64,000 nucleotides of DNA from Deltaproteobacteria bacterium (GTDB lineage: Bacteria > Bdellovibrionota > Bdellovibrionia > Bdellovibrionales > JAMPXM01), in assembly GCA_017302795.1 (NCBI GenBank), contig JAFLCB010000007.1, positions 169,147-233,146 of the forward strand, written 5' to 3'. The notes under the pieces were generated by a model. It made no database searches. It worked only from the letters and a program-made list of their open reading frames with translations, and was not told the DNA's origin. This document shows positions 8,292 through 15,391 of this stretch, one piece after another (positions within the stretch are counted from its first letter, which is position 1; every line of letters starts with the position of its first letter). A program made the translations under genes and the position numbers.

Positions 8292-9080
8292 TTAATTGTT
8301 AAATTCATCTTCGAAAGCCTTTGGTGTTTTCATTCCGACCGATGAGTGCGGCGGTTCTTCGTTGTAAGACCGTCGCCACTTCTCGATCTTCTTTGCATCG
8401 TTCAAGCACTCGTCCCGGAAGCGCGAATTGAAGGATTCAATGAACGCATTCTGAATCGGTTTGCCCGGCTGAATATATTCTATCGCAATACTATTTTTGT
8501 AAGCCCAGTCCATTAATTCTCGCGACGACATTTCTGGGCCATTGTCACATCGAACTTTTCTGGAAAGATTCTCGAGCGATTGGAAAAACGAAATCATATC
8601 ACCGCTCGTAATCGAGTACGCGGCAAGCAGACCCGGACTTTTCTTCGTGCAATCGTCGACGATCGTAAGGCACTTCAAATGCCGATCGTTTTCAAATCGG
8701 TCGGATACAAAGTCGAACGCCTAAATTTCGTTCGGCGTCGTCGCCTTGTTGTGCGGAACCCTTTTCACAGCCATCTGCTTCACGCGCCTTCGGTTTTTAA
8801 TCTGCAAGCAGAGCTTTTGGTAGACTCGCTCGGTTCGATGTATACTCACAACGAGACCTTCGCGGCGAAGTAAAAAATGGAGGCGCGGCAAACCGAAACG
8901 TCGGTGCTTCGTTGAGAGTTCTTTTATTCGCCGCTCAAGATCCTCGTCTCGAGATTTGTGCGGCTTGTACGTCATCGTTGATCGATTCAGGCCCAAGACA
9001 TTCACAATGTGGCGAACGCTCGCCGAATATTTGGCTTTCAAACACACAGCGGAACTTTTCTGGGAGTTGAGCCCTACCAC
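8292..9080 (-). pseudogene. IS3-family transposase OrfB, interrupted by an amber codon
   Basis: The DDE integrase core is visible: LTIVDDCTKKS, VRCDNGPEMSS, FIESFNSRFRDECL and the end HSSVGMKTPKAFEDEF. The N-terminal part (8724-9080) and the C-terminal part are in the same frame, separated by one TAG at 8721-8723. In related transposases this position is a tryptophan (EIWAFDF), so TGG to TAG is the simplest explanation. The first catalytic Asp lies just after the stop, so neither fragment should be active. Confidence 0.85.
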
Positions 9081-9334
9081 TTTTTGAATTCACATCCTTC
9101 AGCATCACGATGTCGAGCGCTTGTTCTGCAACGATTCGTTTTAGTTTGCCGTTTTCGGATTCAAGCTCCCGAAGCCGTTTCGTTCACCGTCATGTTGGAA
9201 AATTTCTTTTTTTTCCACGTGTAGATCGTGGCGGGAGTGATGCCGAATTCTCGGCCGAGGTCTAAAACCTTCTCGCCGTTTTTCTGTCTGCTCAAAAGTC
9301 TGATGATCTGTTCTTCCGTGGACTTTTTCTTCAT
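9074..9334 (-). pseudogene. IS3-family OrfA, double frameshift
   Basis: It begins MKKKSTEEQIIRLLSRQ with the OrfA helix-turn-helix FGITPATIYTWKKK. Near 9173 the frame breaks, and the leucine-zipper part (LRELESENGKLKRIVAEQAL) continues in another frame. Near 9085 an A run one base too short hides the usual NSKKW end. Two small indels thus separate it from a normal OrfA of ~87 residues. Confidence 0.75.
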
Positions 9335-9564
9335 TTGATCCCTCGTGGTCCAGTCGGTCACATCGAGAATCAAGTTACAAGTGGTCTAAATTTTCGGGGC
9401 AACCTCACTATGCTGTGAATCACTACTTCTCTGGAGAATCTCGGCCTAAATCCTATATGCCAAGAATTGGTTATGCGCTGGCCTGTATGGCGCTATTTGG
9501 AGTATGGACGATGGCGGGAGCGCGTGGAGCCTTCTTGCCGGCCGTGCAAGCTATTCAGCGTTGA

Positions 9565-10018
9565 TGCATTGAGCATCAAATTGCCTGGGGAATTTCCGCG
9601 TTTTGCTTCGCACTTTCGGCTTTGATTGTCTTGTTCTGTGCAAAAACGAGCTCATGTGAGCGCTGCTGATGTTTTTTCTTAGCGCACGTGTCACGTAAAC
9701 TTTCTTTGTTAGAAAAGCGACACTGTACTTAATTGAGTTATATAGCGAGTGAGATTGCTTTAACTGCACGGTGTTGCAGCTGATCTGGATAGACTTTTTG
9801 AGTAGAAATTGTTACGTGTACATTATAGCTCTTATAAGATTTCGCGGGTGTGCACTGCGTTCGTGCATAGTTCAGGGGAAATAGGGTCGTTTCTCAAGGC
9901 GGACCTATGTGGAATATCAAAATTTGCTTTAAATGCAAGCCTCATCAAAATTCAGTTCACTCTTTTGAATCCATTCATACAGGCAATCTTTTCGCTAGAG
10001 AAAGTCTAGGCTGAATGT
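9565..10018. other. Intergenic stretch upstream of the ATPase gene
   Basis: About 450 bp without a supported gene. Short frames on both strands have no ribosome sites or recognisable domains. The last 200 bp are AT-rich and probably hold the promoter of the ATPase gene, but I cannot name a convincing -35/-10 pair. Confidence 0.4.
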
Positions 10019-12742
10019 ATGGCAAGAGTGATAAGTGAGAAAAGATGGCATAGCACGGAGATCAAAGAAGTACTTTCAGTTCTCGATTCGAGCGCGAGCG
10101 GTCTGTCCCTGGCGGAGGCCGAAGCGCGACTTCAAAAGCATGGACGCAATCAGTTACCTGAAGCAAAACGACGTTCCTATTTAAGTATTTTTTTCGGACA
10201 ATTTTTAAGCCCACTCATTTATCTCTTGTTGCTAGCAGCCTTGGTCGCATTTGTTGTTGGTGAGGGTAAAGACTCTGTCGTCATTTTGGTCGTCGTTATA
10301 ATCAACGCTTTAATTGGGACTTTTCAAGAAGGACGAGCAGAGCAGTCTCTAGAAGCGTTGCGAAAACTCGCAAAATTGCAGTCGAGAGTCATTCGCAACA
10401 GCATTGAGCAGCTCATCGAAGCCAGTGAGATTGTTCCAGGTGATATCGTTTCCCTTCAAGCTGGGGATGCAGTACCGGCAGATGGACGTATCATTGAATC
10501 AACACAGCTAACCACGGCGGAAGCTGCTTTAACTGGCGAATCGCTCCCAGTTGAAAAGTTAGTTCAGACCCTGTTGCCGGATACCCCTTTGGCGGATCGC
10601 CGAAATATGATCTATGCAGGAACTTATGTCCACTCTGGTCGGTGTGTTGCGATCGTAACAGCAACTGGTTTTGAAAATGAAATTGGCAAAATTGCTAAGC
10701 TCGCATCCACGGCCATTCAGCCCAAAACCCAACTGGAATTAAGGATTCGAAAGTTTGGTCATTATCTAATTTATGCAGCAGTTGTTTTGTGTCTGCTTGT
10801 TGTCTTTCTGGGACAGCTGCGCGGAATCCCGATCGCTGAAATTTTCATGGTGGCCATTAGCCAAATGGTCTCGCTTGTTCCCGAAGGATTGCCTGTGGCC
10901 ATGACAATTGCTCTGGCTGTAGGTGTGCAGCGAATGGCCAAACGAAACACTGTCGTCAGAAGGCTATCGGCGGTAGAGTCGTTGGGTTCAACGACTGTTA
11001 TCTGTACAGACAAGACTGGAACGCTGACCCGAAATGAAATGACGGTGACAAATGTTTACCTGCCATTTCAACAAAGAAATGTTTCTGTCAGCGGTGTGGG
11101 CTATGCACCAAATGGTTCGTTTATTCAAAATGAAAAGGTACATCATTTAGAGGGCGACGCTGTATTGTCTCGATTGATTCAAGCCTGTGTACTTTGTAAC
11201 GACGCCCAGTTGTTGCCGCCTTCTTCGCAGATTGCGGAATGGAAAATTCTTGGGGATCCAACAGAAGGGGCCCTTTTAACTCTTGCAAGTAAGGCTGGGC
11301 TAGATTTGCTAGCGACTCGCAAAAAGTATCCGCGTTTGGCAGAAATCCCTTTTGACTCAAATATTAAAATGATGGCGACACAGAATCAACTCGAGGATGA
11401 AAGCATCGTTTTCATCAAAGGTGCACCTGAACTGCTTGTTGATTATTGTAAGTCCATTTATACCGACAATGGTGAAGCAGAATTAACAGATGAAGTCCGT
11501 CAACAAACACGGGCGGCTGCAGATCGAATGGCAGATTCAGCTTTGCGGGTGTTGGCCTTTGCCTGTGTTCGAAAGATCCCGCTTGATACACAGTCGGGCA
11601 TTGAATCATTTTATAAAGAAGCCATTTTAATTGGGCTTGTGGGACAAATTGATCCACCTCGAACTGAAGTTTCGCAGGCTGTGCGTGAAAGCCAAAGTGC
11701 GGGCATTAAAACAGTCATGGTTACTGGGGATCACAAGGTCACCGGGATGGCGATAGCAAGAGCTTTAGGGATTAGCAAAGACGGCGATCTGGCGCTGGAT
11801 GGTAAAGAAATAGAAGCTCTTTCGGATTCAGCCCTTGAGAGCATGATTGAGCGAGTGACTGTTTTTGCTCGAGTTCATCCGGCTCAAAAACTTAGAATTG
11901 TAGAGACCTTTCAGCGAAAAGGTCATGTGGTCGCAATGACGGGAGATGGGGTCAACGATGCTCCAGCATTGGTAAAGGCTGATGTCGGTGTTTCTATGGG
12001 AATCACTGGAACGGAAGTAGCGAAAGAGGCATCAAAAATTGTTCTTACTGACGATAATTTTGCAACAATAGTAGCAGCAGTTGCTGAAGGTCGATTAGTT
12101 TATCAGAACATTAAGAAGTTAGTGCTTTATCTTTTTAGCACGTCGATTTCAGAAGTCATCATTCTGGTACTTGCACTGATAGGCGGATTCCCGCCACCAC
12201 TTGCTGCTGTTCAGATTCTTTGGATTAACCTTGTGACTGAGGGGACGTTAACCGTGAATCTAGTTATGGAACCCGCCGAGGGAAACGAAATGAGGTCGGC
12301 ACCGATTCCGTCAAGCCAGCCGCTTTTAGATCGATCGATTCTGTCACGTATGCCGTTGATGGTCATTTCGATAACTGCTTCAACATTTGGCTGGTTTTGG
12401 TTTCGTACTGCACAGGGTGCAGATGCCTCAATTATCCAATCAGAAACGCTTTCCGTTCTGGCTGTGTGTTGTTGGTTTAATGTACTCAATTGTCGATCTG
12501 CAACGCGCTCCGCTTTTTCGTGGGACCTCATTAGGAATCCATGGCTCATTGGCGGACTAATACTGGGTAACGTGCTTCACATTGCCGTCATCTATTGGGA
12601 ACCTCTGAGTAGATTATTCCATACGGTACCAATAGCGCCGACACAGTTTTTCGCAATTGGCGCTGTTGCAAGTCTCGTTCTTTGGGCTGAAGAAATTCGA
12701 AAATTAATTTTAAAACAAAAACAGAAGGAGATTAAATTATGA
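10019..12742 (+). CDS. P-type cation-transporting ATPase (P2-like)
   Basis: A full 907-residue P-type ATPase. It has an N-terminal cation-ATPase domain, the actuator TGES motif near residue 172, the M4 motif VPEGLP, the phosphorylation site CTDKTGTLT (Asp ~331), the nucleotide-binding KGAPE region and the hinge TGDGVNDAPALVKADVG (~640). Around ten membrane segments are present. The pattern resembles P2A/P2-type calcium or monovalent-cation pumps. In M6, where calcium pumps have NLVTDGLPA, this protein reads NLVTEGTLT, so the transported ion is uncertain. It stands between two insertion sequences, and its stop overlaps the start of a gene cut short by the second one. Confidence 0.9.
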   Translation: MARVISEKRWHSTEIKEVLSVLDSSASGLSLAEAEARLQKHGRNQLPEAKRRSYLSIFFGQFLSPLIYLLLLAALVAFVVGEGKDSVVILVVVIINALIGTFQEGRAEQSLEALRKLAKLQSRVIRNSIEQLIEASEIVPGDIVSLQAGDAVPADGRIIESTQLTTAEAALTGESLPVEKLVQTLLPDTPLADRRNMIYAGTYVHSGRCVAIVTATGFENEIGKIAKLASTAIQPKTQLELRIRKFGHYLIYAAVVLCLLVVFLGQLRGIPIAEIFMVAISQMVSLVPEGLPVAMTIALAVGVQRMAKRNTVVRRLSAVESLGSTTVICTDKTGTLTRNEMTVTNVYLPFQQRNVSVSGVGYAPNGSFIQNEKVHHLEGDAVLSRLIQACVLCNDAQLLPPSSQIAEWKILGDPTEGALLTLASKAGLDLLATRKKYPRLAEIPFDSNIKMMATQNQLEDESIVFIKGAPELLVDYCKSIYTDNGEAELTDEVRQQTRAAADRMADSALRVLAFACVRKIPLDTQSGIESFYKEAILIGLVGQIDPPRTEVSQAVRESQSAGIKTVMVTGDHKVTGMAIARALGISKDGDLALDGKEIEALSDSALESMIERVTVFARVHPAQKLRIVETFQRKGHVVAMTGDGVNDAPALVKADVGVSMGITGTEVAKEASKIVLTDDNFATIVAAVAEGRLVYQNIKKLVLYLFSTSISEVIILVLALIGGFPPPLAAVQILWINLVTEGTLTVNLVMEPAEGNEMRSAPIPSSQPLLDRSILSRMPLMVISITASTFGWFWFRTAQGADASIIQSETLSVLAVCCWFNVLNCRSATRSAFSWDLIRNPWLIGGLILGNVLHIAVIYWEPLSRLFHTVPIAPTQFFAIGAVASLVLWAEEIRKLILKQKQKEIKL

Positions 12743-12752
12743 AAGCACTATG
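12739..12752 (+). pseudogene. Start of a gene cut off by an IS relic
   Basis: AAGGAG precedes ATG 12739, which overlaps the ATPase stop (ATGA), the usual form of a translationally coupled next gene. After only four codons (M-K-A-L) the sequence turns into insertion-sequence end sequence and soon reaches a stop. The rest of the gene is not found downstream. Confidence 0.45.
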
Positions 12753-12825
12753 GTCCTATTGGCCTAGCCGGGTAAACTTGGTCCAGAGGTTGTGATACAA
12801 TCTGGGCCTGAAACGGAGAAGGTCC

Positions 12826-13104
12826 ATGCCCAAGAAACGGTACACGACAGAAGAAATCATTCAGCATTTGCGCACAGCGGAGATCGAGCAATCCAAAGGC
12901 TTGAGCCAAGAAGAAGTTGCGAGAAAAGTCGGCGTGACAAAAGTGACTCTCGCTCGCTGGAAGAACGAATACGGCAGCTTGAAGATCGATCAAGCCAGAC
13001 GTTTGAAGGATCTCGAAGCCGAAAACAACCGTCTCAAAAAAATCGTCGCCGACCTATCAATTGATAACTCGATTCTGAAAGAAGTAGCCAAGGGAAACTT
13101 CTAA
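12826..13104 (+). CDS. IS3-family transposase OrfA
   Basis: A 92-residue protein with the transposase helix-turn-helix (TTEEIIQHLRTAEIEQ, VARKVGVTKVTLARWKNEYG) followed by a leucine-zipper-like coiled coil (RLKDLEAENNRLKKIVADLS). It fits OrfA of the IS407-type group of IS3 elements. It is complete, but its OrfB partner is destroyed. OrfA alone can only bind terminal repeats and regulate. Confidence 0.88.
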   Translation: MPKKRYTTEEIIQHLRTAEIEQSKGLSQEEVARKVGVTKVTLARWKNEYGSLKIDQARRLKDLEAENNRLKKIVADLSIDNSILKEVAKGNF

Positions 13105-13256
13105 GCCCTGCACGAATGCGTGAAGCGGTCGTTCATGCGATTAAGACGCTTCAGGTAAGCGAGCGCAGGGCTTGCAAAGTCACATCGGTCAACTGCGGTC
13201 AACGAACCGCCCAACCAGGAGCGCGATGCAGAGAGTATCGACTATGGGGTCCTTAG
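13101..13256 (+). pseudogene. OrfB fragment of the same IS3 relic
   Basis: The frame overlapping the OrfA end reads LSPARMREAVVHAIKTLQVS then ERRACKV, the standard opening of OrfB. Near 13180 a frameshift moves the homology (IGQLRSTNRPTRSAMQR) to another frame, and it ends soon after. No catalytic DDE residues remain. Confidence 0.7.
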
Positions 13257-13273
13257 ATGTTAGAAAAAGCGTT

Positions 13274-14320
13274 ATGCAATACTTTCATCTAAGAATATTG
13301 ATTTTAATCTTTATCGCATTGTTTGGTGCAACTGGTTGTTCAAGTCTGGCATCAAAATCTTCTCAAGTTAACAAAGGCGACATGAAATCAGAAACAAGCT
13401 ATCGGGTCATAAATTTGGGACTGGATTTCGATGCCTTCTGGAATCTCGCGAAGGATAAAGAATTCGAAGAACAAGTCAAAGTTTGGAATGACAAGATTGA
13501 GAAGCCTCATCAAGTATTCTATGACGGTTTGGTTTGGCAAAAGATGAGCAATCCAAAATGGGAAGAACGTAAAATTCGGCGGTTGAAAGAGTTTTTCCCC
13601 AAGTATCAGAGTCTTTATCCAAGTATGCAGTCTGAATTTCGCCATTTTGATGGCACGTTAGAAAAGCAAATCAAACGATTTACTCAGTTTTTTCCTGATG
13701 CTCATTTCAACTTACCGATCTATGCGGTTCCTTCGACGACATTCAACGGCAAGGGCGGCGAAGGCGGCGATTCCGGTGATCCGGAAGGAAAAACTGTTCT
13801 CGCATTTGGTATCGATATGATCGTAGATCGTCATGACAACCCAGATGTTTTGTATTCGCATGAGCTCTTTCACATTTATCATGTGAGTGCAATTGGGATG
13901 AACGAAGAAGTTTTCGTAAACGAGGGGCGATTGACTCTTCCTCTTTGGCTCGAAGGATTGGCCACCTATATCAGTCAGCAGATAAATCCCGAGGCTCCCG
14001 TCGCAGATGTTCTAATGGATAAGGATTTGTCAAATGTGACGAAAAAACAAATTCGTATACTAGCAAAGAAATTTATTTCTGAAGCCAGTGAAAAAGCATT
14101 CGATCCCAAAAAACCAGAAATTTACAAAAAGTGGTTCGCAATAGATCCTCAATTCAAACTTGGCCGCGGATTTCCTCAGCGCTGCGGATATTTACTTGGA
14201 TTAAAAGTTTCGGAATATCTCGCTAAAAAAAATTCGCTTGAGACGATGGTACATTGGAAAGTTGCGGAAGCTCATCAGCAAGTTCTTTTGACCTTAAAAG
14301 AAATCGCCTCTGAGCATTAA
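13274..14320 (+). CDS. Predicted lipoprotein zinc metallopeptidase
   Basis: The 348-residue product begins MQYFHLRILILIFIALFGATGC, a lipoprotein signal with lipobox ATGC, so it should be anchored in the outer or inner membrane facing the periplasm. Residues about 195-202 read SHELFHIYH, an HExxH zinc motif. About 37 residues later comes WLEGLATYIS, where the Glu could be the third zinc ligand as in gluzincins such as the DUF2268-like group. The Gly-rich loop KGGEGGDSGD lies before the active site. I chose ATG 13274 because the longer frame only reads through IS remains. No substrate can be named; a secreted protease would suit a bacterivorous or cell-wall-active lifestyle, which is inference. 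Confidence 0.72.
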   Translation: MQYFHLRILILIFIALFGATGCSSLASKSSQVNKGDMKSETSYRVINLGLDFDAFWNLAKDKEFEEQVKVWNDKIEKPHQVFYDGLVWQKMSNPKWEERKIRRLKEFFPKYQSLYPSMQSEFRHFDGTLEKQIKRFTQFFPDAHFNLPIYAVPSTTFNGKGGEGGDSGDPEGKTVLAFGIDMIVDRHDNPDVLYSHELFHIYHVSAIGMNEEVFVNEGRLTLPLWLEGLATYISQQINPEAPVADVLMDKDLSNVTKKQIRILAKKFISEASEKAFDPKKPEIYKKWFAIDPQFKLGRGFPQRCGYLLGLKVSEYLAKKNSLETMVHWKVAEAHQQVLLTLKEIASEH

Positions 14321-14409
14321 GCTTTTGTCAGAATTTCTTTGGGAAATTAATTGGATGGAATTCTTCCGTCCGTGTAAGTGCCTGAAACCATTGGGCTCCC
14401 CAAGTTCGG

Positions 14410-14455
14410 GCTACCAAAAGTTACCAAGCTGAAATGCTTAGAAATGCGGAGAAAG
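14410..14455. other. Hybrid attachment-site arm
   Basis: CTACCA(14411-14416)/GTTACCA(14420-14426) have the same 10-bp spacing and AAAA spacer as the pair near 17693-17709 beside the integrase. The following GCTGAAATGCTTAGAAATGC resembles the sequence after the third GTTACCA box at 17514-17540. The site therefore joins pieces of two ends of this element family and marks the left edge of the toxin/nuclease module. Confidence 0.5.
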
Positions 14456-14473
14456 GTAGAATCAGGCCTTGAG

Positions 14474-14499
14474 CGATGTTAGCGTATATGCTAATATCG
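14474..14499. promoter_or_regulatory. Palindromic operator upstream of the toxin-antitoxin genes
   Basis: CGAT-g-TTAGC-GTATAT-GCTAA-t-ATCG is an inverted repeat of 9 matched pairs around a 6-bp centre, ending 11 bp before the toxin start. The position suits autorepression by the HigA-type antitoxin. Confidence 0.6.
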
Positions 14500-14509
14500 T
14501 CTTAGGTTT

Positions 14510-14800
14510 ATGAAGAAAACTAAGCAGGTCTATCAGGGCGAATTCTTTAGCATCGAGTTTTTCATCGCGAGCGATGGCTCTGCGCCAGCTGAGGAGTGGC
14601 TCGATTCTCAACCTATGAAAATGCAGCAGAAGCTCGCGGCGCTTTTCAAAATGTTGGGCGATGTCGGCAAAATGTATAACGAGCAGAAGTTCAAGCATTT
14701 GACCGGAACGGACCAGCTTTTCGAATTCAAAGCGGATCAGGGTCGTGTTCTTTGTTTCTTCTTCGTTGGAAAGCGCGTGATTTTAACTCACGGTTTTTAA
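14510..14800 (+). CDS. higB: HigB/RelE-type toxin (phage Gp49-like), C-terminus in -1 frame
   Basis: The 96-residue frame holds the Gp49-like/HigB core: APAEEWLDSQPMKMQQKLAAL, the helix around KMYNEQKFKHLTG, the strand LFEFKADQGRVLCFFFVGKR and ILTHGF. HigB toxins are ribosome-dependent mRNA endonucleases. The stop TAA (14798-14800) follows a run of five T. In the -1 frame the sequence continues KKGDKTPKGEIERPEKMKTE and ends at 14880, which is just how family members end. That second stop overlaps the antitoxin start (TAATG), so the -1 frame is the original C-terminus. Either a one-base deletion broke the toxin or ribosomes slip on TTT. Confidence 0.8.
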   Translation: MKKTKQVYQGEFFSIEFFIASDGSAPAEEWLDSQPMKMQQKLAALFKMLGDVGKMYNEQKFKHLTGTDQLFEFKADQGRVLCFFFVGKRVILTHGF

Positions 14801-14879
14801 AGAAGGGCGACAAGACCCCAAAAGGCGAAATTGAACGACCTGAAAAGATGAAAACTGAATTTGTATCGAGGAGTAAGTA

Positions 14880-15191
14880 ATGAAGAAACAATCGAAAACT
14901 AAAAGCTGGCTCGATGAGAAGCTCAAAGATCCTAAGTTTAAAAAGGGATTCGAAAACGAATTCGAGAAGCTCTCGATTGGTGAACAGCTTGTTCGGCTTC
15001 GCCTGAAGGCTGACATGACCCAAGCTCAAGTTGCGAAACGCATTGGAACCACGGCGTCAGCGATCAGTCGTTATGAAAATGCTGAGTACGATCGTTATGA
15101 AATTCAAACTTTACGGAAGATAGTCGAAGCTTGCGGTGGTCATTTGAAACTTGTGATGGAAGGTCCGGATGATAAGGGGCGAGTGGCCTGA
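14880..15191 (+). CDS. higA: HigA-type antitoxin, XRE family
   Basis: A 103-residue DNA-binding protein with a Cro/CI helix-turn-helix at about residues 38-90 (GEQLVRLRLKADMTQAQVAKRIG, SAISRYE). The N-terminal ~35 Lys-rich residues (KSWLDEKLKDPKFKKGFENE) are typical of antitoxins that pair with Gp49-like toxins. A ribosome site GAGGAG lies within the end of the toxin reading, and the start overlaps the toxin's -1-frame stop, giving translational coupling. Expected role: neutralise the toxin and repress the palindrome at 14474-14499. Confidence 0.88.
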   Translation: MKKQSKTKSWLDEKLKDPKFKKGFENEFEKLSIGEQLVRLRLKADMTQAQVAKRIGTTASAISRYENAEYDRYEIQTLRKIVEACGGHLKLVMEGPDDKGRVA

Positions 15192-15391
15192 TTGTGCCGA
15201 CCGCTCATTTGAGCAGACTTCAGTGATCTAAAATAACTTTAGATTTCTTAACTTTCACTCAGTCGCTAGGTCTTGGTTTCGATACTTTCAAGTTTTAGAC
15301 GAAATTTAGGTTCATATTCCGTATTTTATCTTTTGCGCGAGCATATAGAAGCCGAAAGGTTCAGATATGGATCGCAACGGATTGGAATTAA

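Larger units (their letters stand above)
8232..9407 (-). mobile_element. IS3-family insertion sequence, degenerate, with 4-bp target duplication
   Basis: The element is 1176 bp. Left end TGAGGTAACCCCCGAATTTA and right end (read inward) TGAGGTTGCCCCGAAAATTT form imperfect terminal inverted repeats. CTAT flanks it on both sides (8228-8231 and 9408-9411), a target-site duplication in the IS3 size range. It encodes OrfA and OrfB on the minus strand, both damaged, so it should not move by itself. Confidence 0.88.
8181..9564 (+). pseudogene. Small membrane-protein ORF interrupted by the IS
   Basis: Removing the insertion sequence and one copy of its CTAT target duplication joins 8181-8231 (17 codons) to 9412-9564 (51 codons including stop) in one frame. 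The result is a 67-residue protein starting MQDGFQCLQRGSYLLRY, with one likely membrane segment (IGYALACMALFGVWTMAG). The start ATG lies 22 bp after the ppk2 stop. I do not know the family; a chance ORF of this length is possible, but frame continuity across a mapped duplication is suggestive. Confidence 0.45.
12753..13256 (+). mobile_element. IS3-family relic (right part missing)
   Basis: It holds an intact OrfA and the first ~50 codons of OrfB, then stops. The left boundary is placed at TGGTCCTATTGG, where the coupled gene after the ATPase breaks off. No right terminal repeat was found before the lipoprotein gene at 13274, so most of OrfB and the right end have been deleted. Confidence 0.7.

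Noticed and set aside
9809..10009. 66-residue frame upstream of the P-type ATPase
   Set aside because: No ribosome site and no protein-like pattern; treated as promoter region.
13172..13273. Upstream extension of the lipoprotein peptidase gene
   Set aside because: It only translates the OrfB relic; the lipoprotein signal starts at 13274.
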